From the NCBI GenBank assembly GCA_963724135.1, contig CAVRTA010000006.1:124001-188000 (forward strand): a stretch of 64,000 nt of DNA. The letters run 5' to 3'. This DNA is from DATLGB01 sp963724135 (lineage in GTDB: Bacteria > Actinomycetota > Thermoleophilia > Solirubrobacterales > Solirubrobacteraceae). Positions 50,930 through 58,557 of the stretch are shown here, piece by piece. Under the pieces are notes generated by a model. That model did not search any database. It saw only the letters and a program-made list of their open reading frames with translations, and was not told the DNA's origin. Position 1 is the first letter of the stretch; the number at the start of each line of letters is the position of its first letter. The position numbers and the translations under genes were made by a program.

Positions 50930-52216
50930 GTGTCGCGCGGCTTGTTGATCGTCCTGGCGATCGCGCTGGCTCTGCGCCTGCTCGCGATCGCCGACACGCG
51001 CGACTTCGCGCCGTCCGGGGATGCCGCCGACTACAACCGCAACGCGGTGTGGCTCGCGGAGACCGGCCGCTTCGCGCCGACGATCCTCGCGGAGCCCGGC
51101 GGAGCGACGGCGTTCCGGCCCCCGGCCTTCCCGCTTTTCCTGGCCGGGATCTACGCCGTGGTCGGGGAGCGCTACACGGTCGCGCGTGGCATCGAGGCGG
51201 TGCTCGGCGTCGCCTTCGTGTGGCTGCTCTACCTCGTGGCCGCGCGGCTGTTCGGCAGACGCGTCGCGCTGTGGGCGGCGGCGATCGCGGCGGTCGCGCC
51301 GCCGCTGGTGTGGGTCAACGGATCGCTGCTCTCGGAGAGCCTCTTCCTGCCGGCGGCCTTCGGCGCGATCCTGTGCGCCCTGGCCTTCAGGGAGCGCGAG
51401 CGGCTGTGGCTGGTGGTCCTGGCCGGGCTGCTGATCGGCCTCGCGACGAGCACGCGCACGAACGGCATCACGCTGGCGCTGCCGCTGGCGATCGCGGTCG
51501 CGCGCGGGACGGGGCTGCGGCGCCTGGCGGCCCCGGCGGTCCTCGTCGCGTGCATGGCGCTCGCCCTCGTCCCGTGGACGGTGCGCAACGCGTCCGTGTT
51601 CGACCGCTTCCTGCCGCTCGGCACCCAGGGCGGGTTCACGATGTCCGGCCAGTGGAACGCGCTCTCCGATGCGGCCGGCGAGTACAACGCGGTGTGGATA
51701 GTCCCGCAGGGGGTCCCCGACCTGGCCGGCCACTTCCGCCGGCCCGGCGTCGACGAGGGCGACCTCGACGCGACGCTGCGCCGCGCCGCTCGCCGGTACG
51801 CGCAGGACCACCCTGGGCACGTGTTCTCGGCCGCGGCCCTCAACACGCTGCGCTCGTTCGACCTCGGCCCCGCCCACAGCTTCATGTCCGAGGGCTCGTT
51901 CACCGAGATGGCCGTGCCGCGCGGCCAGTGGTGGACGCTGCGCGCGTCGATCTACCTGCTCACGCTGCTGGCGCTGGTGGGAACGGTGCTCGCGCTGGTG
52001 CGCCGCCGCGCGGGGCCCGTGTGGTTCTGGCTCGTACCGGTGCTGATGTTCGCCAGCGGCATCGCCTGGCTCGGCAACCCGCGCCACACGCTCACGATCT
52101 ACGCCTTCATGACCATCCCCGCCGCCTACGCGCTGTGCTGCTGGCGCTCACAAGGGACGGCGACGGGACTCGAACCCGCGACCGCCGGGATCACAACCCG
52201 GAGCTCTACCAGCTGA
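50930..52216 (+). CDS. ArnT/PMT-like membrane glycosyltransferase
   Basis: The product, about 428 residues, is polytopic. Family features of dolichyl-phosphate-mannose or lipid-A-type GT-C transferases are the early luminal acidic motif SGDAADYNRNAVWLAETGRF (Asp-rich first loop), AFRPPAFPLFLAGIYAVVG and many hydrophobic spans (VLVACMALALVPWTVRNASV, YLLTLLALVGTVLALVRR). It should transfer a sugar from a lipid carrier outside the membrane. GTG 50930 begins the first membrane helix; GTG 50909 is an alternative. The last 20 codons run through the antisense strand of tRNA-His, so the protein's real C-terminus is SQGTATGLEPATAGITTR-like only if translation ends at the TGA at 52214. Confidence 0.78.
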   Translation: MSRGLLIVLAIALALRLLAIADTRDFAPSGDAADYNRNAVWLAETGRFAPTILAEPGGATAFRPPAFPLFLAGIYAVVGERYTVARGIEAVLGVAFVWLLYLVAARLFGRRVALWAAAIAAVAPPLVWVNGSLLSESLFLPAAFGAILCALAFRERERLWLVVLAGLLIGLATSTRTNGITLALPLAIAVARGTGLRRLAAPAVLVACMALALVPWTVRNASVFDRFLPLGTQGGFTMSGQWNALSDAAGEYNAVWIVPQGVPDLAGHFRRPGVDEGDLDATLRRAARRYAQDHPGHVFSAAALNTLRSFDLGPAHSFMSEGSFTEMAVPRGQWWTLRASIYLLTLLALVGTVLALVRRRAGPVWFWLVPVLMFASGIAWLGNPRHTLTIYAFMTIPAAYALCCWRSQGTATGLEPATAGITTRSSTS

Positions 52217-52228
52217 GCTACGCCGTCC
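52155..52228 (-). tRNA. tRNA-His (anticodon GTG)
   Basis: On the reverse strand the cloverleaf is acceptor GACGGCG/CGCCGTC, D arm GCTC/GAGC and anticodon stem CCGGG/CCCGG with loop TTGTGAT (anticodon GTG). The T arm is GCGGG-TTCGAGT-CCCGT. The extra 5' G (position -1, base 52228) faces C73 (base 52155), which is the identity mark of tRNA-His. CCA is not encoded. The forward glycosyltransferase frame overlaps it by 62 bp. Confidence 0.96.
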
Positions 52229-52249
52229 GCGCGCGACCGAGATTAGCGT

Positions 52250-52280
52250 TGAGACAAAAGGGACTGTCCCTTTTGTCTCA
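52250..52280. terminator. perfect 14-bp hairpin, relative of the 11602 and 40701 elements
   Basis: TGAGACAAAAGGGA (52250-52263), loop CTG, then the exact complement TCCCTTTTGTCTCA (52267-52280). The stem core ACAAAAGGG is shared with the other two elements, while the outer bases differ. It separates the tRNA-His/glycosyltransferase locus from the small reverse gene that ends at 52283. Confidence 0.8.
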
Positions 52281-52282
52281 GC

Positions 52283-52420
52283 TCAGTCGTAGATGCGGCG
52301 GCGGGGATTCGCGGGCGGCTCGGGGAGCTGCTGCGCGTCGGCGGAGACGTCGTCGATGAACGGATCGTGGGCGACCGGTTCCAGGTCTCGGGTTGTCTCG
52401 GTCACGATCGGGTGCGTCAT
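52283..52420 (-). CDS. possible small acidic protein (45 aa)
   Basis: An ATG at 52420 opens a 45-codon frame ending 2 bp from the hairpin. The product begins MTHPIVTETTRDLEPVAHD, is acidic in the middle (DPFIDDVSADAQQ) and ends PANPRRRIYD. A GAGG stretch lies a few bases before the ATG. It sits 34 bp downstream of the fructosamine kinase gene on the same strand. No family is recognised. It could be a genuine small protein or a chance frame; the position against the hairpin favours real coding. Confidence 0.4.
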   Translation of the reverse strand: MTHPIVTETTRDLEPVAHDPFIDDVSADAQQLPEPPANPRRRIYD

Positions 52421-52454
52421 CAGGAGCCTCTTCGCAAACAACGCTCCGACCCCT

Positions 52455-53265
52455 TCACAAGTTACGCACGTATTGCTCGGCGGCACGAACCGTTGCAGCG
52501 CGGTAATGGCCGCCGAAGAGGATGGAATGGACGAGCAGCGGCAGCAGTTGGTAGAGGGCGACGCGCTCCTCGTGGCCCGCCGCGAGCGGCGCGACCTCCT
52601 CGTAGGCGGCGAGGAAGTCGCGGCCGGGCGGGCCGAACAGCCGCAGCATCGCGAGGTCGACCTCGCGATGGCCGCCGTAGGGGGCGGGATCGACGAGCCA
52701 CGGCGAGCCGTCCGGGCCGGCCATGACGTTGCCGCTCCAGAGATCGCCGTGCAGCCGTGCCGGGGGCTCCGCCGGCCCACACAGCTCGTCGAGGCGATCG
52801 ACGACGCGCAGCACCTGCGGCAGGTCCGCCTCGCGCGCGAGCCGCTCTAGCAGCGCGCCGTAGACGCTCGGCCACTCGGCGCCAGTGCCGCCGAGCGCGA
52901 GCGGCCCGATGTAGAGCCGCTCGGCTCCGAAGCCGCTCGGCCCCGAGCGCGTGCAGCTGCGCCAGCCCCCGCCCGAGGACGGCGTCGAACTCCTTCGCGC
53001 GCGAAGCGGAGTCGACCCACTCCAGGGCCAGGAACTCCTCGTGCACGGCGACGACGGCCGGCAGGCCCAGCGGCCCCTCGGCCAGCCACCGCAGTCCCGC
53101 CGCCTCGCAGGCGTAGAACCCCGGCGGTGCGTCGGCGCGATGCTTGACGAACAGGACCCGCCCGTCGGCGAGCTCGGCGCGCAGCGCGTCGTTGACGTCC
53201 CCGCCGGCGACGCGCCGGTGCGCGACGACGGGCGACCCGCACGCCTCGCCGATCGCCCCGATCAA
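52455..53265 (-). pseudogene. fructosamine kinase family protein, frameshifted
   Basis: Fructosamine/ketosamine-3-kinases phosphorylate Amadori products for deglycation. The first frame (from TTG 53265) has HRRVAGGDVNDALRAELADG, VLFVKHRADAPPGFYACEA, LALEWVDSASRAKEFDAVLG and GLAQLHALG. The second frame (to 52455) resumes with GFGAERLYIGPLALGGTG, HGDLWSGNVMAGPDGSPWLV with the catalytic loop, DPAPYGGHREVDLAMLRLFG, and the end LFGGHYRAATVRAAEQYV. The break is at the CCCC run at 52941-52944: with one base fewer the protein reads through as LHALGPSGFG, as expected. It is either a recent lesion or a sequencing error. The TTG overlaps the stop of the upstream phosphatase. Confidence 0.8.
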
Positions 53266-53726
53266 CGGAGCTCGTCGAGCAGCCCGCGCGCCGCGCGCTC
53301 GACGACGTCGAGGACGTGCTCGAAGCCGTGCGCCCCGCCGTAGTAGGGGTCGGGCACGTCGAGCTCCGAGGCCGCGACCGCCTCGGGATCGAACGACCGC
53401 AGCAGCCGCACCTTCGCCCGCGCCTCGGCGTCCGGCGCGAGCGCGAGCAGGTCGCGCTCGTTCTCGCGGTCCATCGCCACCAGCAGGTCGTACTCGTCGA
53501 AGTCGTCGGCGGTCACCTGCTGCGCAGAGCCGCCCAACGTGATCCCGCGCGCGCGGGCCGCAGCGGTCGACCGCTCGTCAGGCGGCGAACCGATGTGCCA
53601 CGAGCCCGTGCCGGCGCTCGCGACGTCGACCTCCACCCCCTCGCGCTCCGCGAGGTGGCGCAGCACCCCCTCGGCCGTGGGCGACCGGCAGATGTTGCCG
53701 AGGCAGACGAAGAGGACGCGGCTTAT
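53262..53726 (-). CDS. low molecular weight protein-tyrosine phosphatase, apparent ATA start
   Basis: The P-loop phosphatase signature VCLGNICRSPTAEGVL (CxxxxxRS) is encoded at about 53660-53710, and the general-acid loop is DVPDPYYGG. The full 154 residues fit the family. No ATG, GTG or TTG exists in frame upstream of the P-loop. The first codon that could precede ISRVLFVCLG is an ATA at 53726, which overlaps the cspA TAA as ATAA. The nearest canonical start (GTG 53666) would delete the P-loop and leave an inactive protein. Either AUA initiates by coupling, or the start codon is mutated or misread. Likely substrates are phosphotyrosine proteins or arginine-phosphate. Confidence 0.82.
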   Translation of the reverse strand: MSRVLFVCLGNICRSPTAEGVLRHLAEREGVEVDVASAGTGSWHIGSPPDERSTAAARARGITLGGSAQQVTADDFDEYDLLVAMDRENERDLLALAPDAEARAKVRLLRSFDPEAVAASELDVPDPYYGGAHGFEHVLDVVERAARGLLDELR

Positions 53727-53926
53727 AGCGGGGTGACGTTGATCGCCTTCGGGCCCTTGGGCCCGTCCTCTTCCTCGTAGTTCACGCGCGCGCCGTCCTC
53801 GAGCGTGCGGAACCCGTTGGTCTGGATCGCGGAGTGGTGGACGAAGAGGTCCTTGTCGCCCTCATCCGGCGTGATGAAGCCGAACCCCTTGTCATTGTTG
53901 AACCACTTGACCGTTCCCGTCGCCAT
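53723..53926 (-). CDS. cspA: cold-shock protein CspA family
   Basis: The 67-residue cold-shock domain binds single-stranded RNA and DNA. MATGTVKWFNNDKGFGFITP carries the RNP1 motif (KGFGFI), and DLFVHHSAIQ carries RNP2 (LFVHHS). It has the normal length for a single CSD protein. The ATG at 53926 follows a GAGAGAG stretch. Its stop overlaps the phosphatase start codon proposed here. Confidence 0.96.
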   Translation of the reverse strand: MATGTVKWFNNDKGFGFITPDEGDKDLFVHHSAIQTNGFRTLEDGARVNYEEEDGPKGPKAINVTPL

Positions 53927-53958
53927 TTCTCTCTCCCGTCTGAACCGAACCGGCGCGT

Positions 53959-53967
53959 CTTATACCA
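53959..53967 (-). promoter_or_regulatory. candidate extended -10 promoter of cspA
   Basis: On the reverse strand the bases read TGGTATAAG, an extended -10 element (TGn followed by a TATAAT-like hexamer), 32-40 bp before the cspA ATG. It is the most AT-rich spot of the 73-bp divergent gap with the GIY-YIG gene. No clear -35 hexamer is seen, as allowed for extended -10 promoters. Confidence 0.4.
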
Positions 53968-53999
53968 GGGATTCCCCGCCACCCGGGGAAGTCGGTGGG

Positions 54000-54275
54000 A
54001 TGCCGGCCTTCGTCTACCTGCTGCGGTGCACCGACGACAGCCTCTACTGCGGCTGGACCGTCGACCTCGACGCACGTCTCAGCGCGCACACCACGGGGCG
54101 CGGCTCCCGCTACACGCGCAGCCGCCGGCCGGTCAAGCTCGCCGCCGCCTGGAAGACCCCGGACCGCACCACCGCGCGCAGGCTCGAGGCCCAGCTCAAG
54201 CTGCGCTCGCGCGCCCAGAAGCAGGAGCTCGTCGCGGGCGACGCCGAGCTCAGCGGCGCCGAGCGGGTGACCTGA
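54000..54275 (+). CDS. GIY-YIG nuclease superfamily protein (UPF0213/YhbQ-like)
   Basis: The 91-residue product is a stand-alone GIY-YIG domain. AFVYLLRCTDDSLYCGWTVD has the two conserved strands in degenerate form (VYLL ... YCGWT), followed by DLDARLSAHTTGRGSRYTRS with the conserved Arg and HxxGxGxKYT-like pattern, and RRPVKLAAAW. The Glu of the helix appears as AQLKLRSRAQK downstream of RRLEAQ. Members may act on DNA/RNA ends; biological role is poorly known. It overlaps the convergent exported gene by 26 bp. Confidence 0.85.
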   Translation: MPAFVYLLRCTDDSLYCGWTVDLDARLSAHTTGRGSRYTRSRRPVKLAAAWKTPDRTTARRLEAQLKLRSRAQKQELVAGDAELSGAERVT

Positions 54276-55260
54276 GCGTGAAGTTGCGCTTGACCCCACG
54301 CAGCGAGGCGCTGACCACGAAGCGCCGCTTGGCGGGCTTGCGCGCCAGCGCGAGCGTGACGTAGGTCTGCTCGCCGGCGCTCAGGGTCACGTCCGCGCTC
54401 CCGTACAGGACGCCCGAGCGGCGCAGCTTGAGCTTGCCGCTGCAGGGACCGCCGTCGCAGCGCACGGCGACCCTGACCTGGCCCTTCCGCACCTTGCCGC
54501 CACCGCTGACGATGCTCCACGTGCCGGGCGCTGGCTGGCCCGGGTTGGGCAGGCGCGCGGACTGCTCCTCGGGCGTCCGGCAGGTCCAGCGGGCGTCGGC
54601 GCCGGTCCCGATGGTCACCCGCATCAGCAGCTCCTGGCCGGCCACCTCGGTCGTCGGCACGTCGTCGCCGACCTGGAAGGTGTCGTCGCCGGCGGGCTGC
54701 TCGAAGAGCCCGTAGCCCGCGGACCCGTCGCCGAACATCTTCACCTGGTAACCGACGTTGAAGAAGTCGTCGGGGAAGCCGCCGAACTCGGGTGTGTGGT
54801 TGCCGAAGCCCCCGGACGTCGCGAGCGCCACGATGTCGCCCGCCTGCGCGCACACGCGCGAGTCGCGCGACTGCAGATCGATCGTCGTGACCTGCTGGTC
54901 GTCCCCGCCGAACGGGAAGGGCAGGTCGTTGCTGGCGACGATCAGCCGCTTGGTGCCCCCGGGCTGCGGGCGCAGGACGACGACGTGGAAGACGAACTCG
55001 GGGTAGTGGCCGTTGTAGGCGGCGTCGTTGGGCGGCTTGAGCACCGTGCCCTTGAACTGCGCCATCGTCACCTCGCCCTGCCTGGGGACGACGATCGCGC
55101 TGCCCGGCGCGGCGTTGGCGAACGCGGCCCAGTCGCGCGTGTGCTCCTGCGTGTGGGCGGCGGCCGCGACCAGGTCGCTGCCGAGGGGGTAGCGCTCGGC
55201 CCGCGCCGGAGGGGCAAGGACGAGAGCGGCAAGAAGCACAGCGACGAGTACACGGCCCAT
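54250..55260 (-). CDS. exported protein, paralogue A of a tandem pair
   Basis: The 336-residue product has a signal peptide (LVAVLLAALVLAPPARA). The conserved domain at about 60-225 contains FKGTVLKPPND, FVFHVVVLRPQPGG, DLPFPFGGDDQQ, ALATSGGFGNHTPEF and a Trp-Thr-Cys end. The C-terminal extension (about 240-336) looks like a second beta-rich domain with two cysteines. The domain is shared with the next gene. No enzyme motif is visible; the layout suggests a secreted beta-sandwich binding protein. ATG start at 55260. Confidence 0.7.
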   Translation of the reverse strand: MGRVLVAVLLAALVLAPPARAERYPLGSDLVAAAAHTQEHTRDWAAFANAAPGSAIVVPRQGEVTMAQFKGTVLKPPNDAAYNGHYPEFVFHVVVLRPQPGGTKRLIVASNDLPFPFGGDDQQVTTIDLQSRDSRVCAQAGDIVALATSGGFGNHTPEFGGFPDDFFNVGYQVKMFGDGSAGYGLFEQPAGDDTFQVGDDVPTTEVAGQELLMRVTIGTGADARWTCRTPEEQSARLPNPGQPAPGTWSIVSGGGKVRKGQVRVAVRCDGGPCSGKLKLRRSGVLYGSADVTLSAGEQTYVTLALARKPAKRRFVVSASLRGVKRNFTLRSPARRR

Positions 55261-55319
55261 GCCCGTATGGTCGACCGTCGGCGGCCCGAGCTTGCGCCGC
55301 TAGGTCAGCCGCTGGACGC

Positions 55320-55934
55320 TCAGCAGAAGCTCTTGTCCTTGCCCGTACCGATGCGGGCCTGCAGCAACAGCTCGCGGTTGCGGTGCGTGCGCCCGCCGAA
55401 GATCGAGCCGTTCATGTCCTGCCCGGCGCCGGTGAACGAGCGGTAGGCGGAACCCTGCACGGACGCGAACATCGCGAACTCGGCCCCATCGGGGTAGTCG
55501 TCGCCGAACCCGCCCGACGTGCTCAGCGCGAGGAAGTCGCCGCGGCGAACGCACATGCCCTCCGGACGGAACGTGGTGATGCGGTTGGCGCGCCCGCCGA
55601 ACGGCAGCGGGATGTCGCCGGAGGTCGAGACCACCTGGACCTTGCCGCGACCGATCGACCGCAGCACCTGGATGTGCATCACGACGTTCGGGCGGGTGGC
55701 ACCGGACTTCCGGTTGATGCGGCCCTTGAACCGCACGCGCTCGACGATGCCGCGCGCCGGCACCCTCACCCGTCCGCGGGCCAGCTCGGTGTTCCAGTAG
55801 ACGGAGTCGACGGGTGCGGATTCGTAGCGCGTCGCGTCCGCCTTGAGGGTGGAGCCGATCGTGACGCGGCCCGCCTCGGCGGGCCCGGCGACGGCGAACG
55901 CGAGGACCGTGAGCCCGGCGGCGCGGCGGATCAT
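55320..55934 (-). CDS. exported protein, paralogue B of a tandem pair
   Basis: The 204-residue product has a signal peptide (LTVLAFAVAGPAEA) and a single domain. It contains ERVRFKGRINRKSG, MHIQVLRSIGRGK, DIPLPFGGRANR, ALSTSGGFGDDYPDG and an ending IGTGKDKSFC. Each of these lines up with paralogue A (FKG, HVxVLR, LPFPFGG, TSGGFG, IGTG). The ATG at 55934 overlaps the thiolase stop (ATGA), so it is coupled to the beta-oxidation gene, although the function is extracytoplasmic. Unknown function. Confidence 0.7.
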   Translation of the reverse strand: MIRRAAGLTVLAFAVAGPAEAGRVTIGSTLKADATRYESAPVDSVYWNTELARGRVRVPARGIVERVRFKGRINRKSGATRPNVVMHIQVLRSIGRGKVQVVSTSGDIPLPFGGRANRITTFRPEGMCVRRGDFLALSTSGGFGDDYPDGAEFAMFASVQGSAYRSFTGAGQDMNGSIFGGRTHRNRELLLQARIGTGKDKSFC

Positions 55935-57207
55935 CGCTCCACTATGGCAACAACGCCCTGTCCGCCTGCGGCACAGATGGACACGAGGGCCCTGCCGCCC
56001 CCGCGCGCGTCGAGCTCCTTGGCCGCGCTGGCCAGGATCCGCCCGCCGGTGGCGGCGAACGGATGGCCGGCCGCCAGCGACGAGCCGTTCGGGTTGACCT
56101 TGGCGCGGTCGATCTTGCCCAGCGGCTCGTCGCGGCCCAGGCGGTCGCGGCAGAAGTCGCGGTCCTCCCAGGCGGCGAGCGTGGTCAGCACCTGAGCGGC
56201 GAACGCCTCGTGGATCTCGTAGAGGTCGAAGTCCTGCAGGGTCAGGCCGGCGCGGTCGAGCAGGCGCGGGACGGCGTAGACCGGCGCCATCAGCAATCCC
56301 TCGTCGCCGTGGACGTAGTCCACGGCGGCGGTGTCGGCGTGGGTGATGTGGGCGAGCACAGGGATGTCGTGCGCGGCCGCCCACTCGTCGGAGGCGAGCA
56401 GGACCAGGGCGGCGCCGTCGGTGAGCGGCGTCGAGTTGCCGGCGGTCATCGTGCCGTCCTCGCCGCCGAAGGCGGGCTTGAGCTGGGCGAGCTTCTCGAC
56501 GCTCGAGTCGGGCCGCAGGTTCTGGTCGCGCGTGACGCCCAGGTACGGCGTCATCAGGTCGTCGAAGAACCCGCGCTCGTAGGCCTGCGCGAGGTTCTGG
56601 TGGCTGGCGGCGGCGAGCTCGTCCTGCGCCTCGCGGGCGATGTTCCAGCGCTTGGTCGTGAGCGCCTGGTGCTCGCCCATGGACAGGCCGGTGCGCGGTT
56701 CGGCGTTGCGCGGGATCTCCGGGACGATCTGGCCGGGGCGCAGCGAGCCGAGCAGCTTGACCCGCTGCGCGACGGTCTTCGCGCGGTTGGCCTCGAGCAG
56801 GATGTGCCGAGGTCCTCGTTGACGGCGATCGGCGCGTCGGAGGTCGTGTCGACGCCGCCGGCGATCCCGACCTCGATCTCGCCGAGCTTGATCTTGTTGG
56901 CGACGGTGAGCGCGGCCTGGATGCCGGTGTCGCAGGCCTGCTGGACGTCGTGCGCCGGGCTGGCGTGGTCGAGCGCCGAGCCGAGCACCGCCTCGCGCGT
57001 CAGGTTGAAGTCGCGCGAGTGCTTGAGGACGGCGCCGGCGACGACCTCGCCCACCCGCTCGCCCTGGAGGTGGAAGCGGGCGACGAGCCCATCGAGGGCG
57101 GCCGTGAGCATGTCCTGGTTGGACGCCTCGCTGTAGGGGCCGTTGGAGCGGGCGAACGGGATGCGGTTGCCGCCGAGGATGGCGGCCCGCCGGGGAGTTT
57201 CGGCCAT
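55931..57207 (-). pseudogene. fadI: acetyl-CoA acyltransferase (thiolase, FadI/FadA-like), frameshifted
   Basis: Thiolases cleave 3-ketoacyl-CoA with CoA in the last step of beta-oxidation. The first frame (57207 to about 56811) has AILGGNRIPFARSNGPY and the nucleophile Cys in DVQQACDTGIQAALTV. The second frame (about 56811 to 55931) has the His in YEIHEAFAAQVL, NPNGSSLAAGHPFAATGG and the acid/base Cys in ICAAGGQGVV. The break is at about 56806-56814: the reading DLGTSC should be DLRHILLEANRAK, which needs one extra base. With that base the protein is a normal 425-residue thiolase. It diverges from the fabG gene. Confidence 0.85.
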
Positions 57208-57233
57208 GGGTCCAGAACGGTACCGTCCAGGCG

Positions 57234-58557
57234 ATGGCAGACCGTTACCAGCAGTTCGTCAGGTCCGGACCGGGCCGGCTGATCGCCAACCAGCTCGGCC
57301 TCCCCAAACCGGCGAAGCTGCGCCGCTACGAGCCCGGCCAGGCGCTCGTCGACGGGCAGGCGCTGGTGGCGGGGCCCGGCCCGCTGAGAACGCCCGCGGT
57401 CGAGGCGCTCAAGGGCGCCGGGGTCAGCGTCGTCACGACCACCAAGCCCGGCGCGTACGGCGCCGTCGTCTTCGACGCGTCGGGGCTGGGATCGCCCGAG
57501 GAGCTCCACGAGCTCTACTCGTTCTTCCACGAGGCGATCACGTGGGTCGCGCCGTCGGGCAGGGTGATCGTGCTCGGCGCCCCGCCGGAGCTGGCCGGCT
57601 CCCGTTCGGCGGCGATCGCCCAGCGCGCGATCGAGGGGTTCGTGCGCGCCGTCGGCAAGGAGCTGCGCGGCGGCGCGACGGCGAACCTCGTCTACGCGGC
57701 GCCCGAAGCCGACCTGACCGCCACGCTGCGCTTTCTCGCCTCGGCCAGGTCGGCGTACGTCGACGCGCAGGTGGTCCGCGTCGGCGGCGGCGCAGTCGCC
57801 CCACCCCGACGACTGGGAGCGCCCGCTCGACGGCAAGGTCGCGCTCGTCACCGGCGCCTCGCGCGGGATCGGCGAGTCGATCGCCACCGTGCTCGCGCGC
57901 GACGGCGCGCACGTCGTCGGCCTCGACGTCCCGGCGGCCGGCGAGCAGCTCAGCGCGGTCGCCAACCGGATCGGCGGCTCGGCGCTCCAGCTCGACATCA
58001 CCGTCGAGGACGCGCCGGCGCGGATCGTCGAGTACTTCGGCGAGCGCCACGACGGGGTCGACATCGTCGTCCACAACGCGGGCGTCACGCGCGACAAGAC
58101 GCTCGCGCGGATGGAGCCCGAGCAATGGGACGTGCTGATGGCCATCAACCTGGTCGCTCCCGAGCGCATCACCGAGGCACTGCTCGACGCCGGCACGCTG
58201 CGGACGGGCGGGCGCGTGGTCGGCGTCTCGTCGATCAGCGGCATCGCCGGCCAGCGCGGCCAGTCGAACTACTCGACGTCCAAGGCCGGCGTGATCGGCT
58301 TCGTCGGGGCGTTCGCGCCGGTGCTGGCCGAGAGGGCGCAGACCGTCAACGCGGTCGCGCCGGGCTTCATCGAGACGCAGATGACGGCGGCGATGCCGTT
58401 CGCGACGCGCGAGGTCGGGCGCCGGCTGAACTCGCTCTCCCAGGGCGGCCTGCCCGTGGACGTCGCCGAGACGGTCACCTGGCTCGCCTCACCGGGGTCG
58501 GGCGGGGTCAACGGGAATGTTGTGCGCGTCTGCGGGCAGAACCTGCTCGGTGCTTAG
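57234..58557 (+). pseudogene. FabG4-like 3-oxoacyl reductase, frameshifted
   Basis: The N-terminal 200 residues (from ATG 57234, ADRYQQFVRSGPGRLIANQL, then ITWVAPSGRVIVLGAPPELA) form the flavodoxin-like domain of high-molecular-weight FabG (FabG4). The C-terminal part, in the next frame, is a short-chain reductase with KVALVTGASRGIGESIATVL (cofactor loop), VHNAGVTRDKTLARM, SSISGIAGQRGQSNYSTSKAG with the Ser/Tyr/Lys catalytic set, and VAPGFIETQMTAAM. The join fails at the CCCC run at 57799-57802: one base fewer gives AVAHPDDWERPLDGKVALV. The enzyme reduces 3-ketoacyl-CoA/ACP. It is followed by MaoC with overlapping start. Confidence 0.85.
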
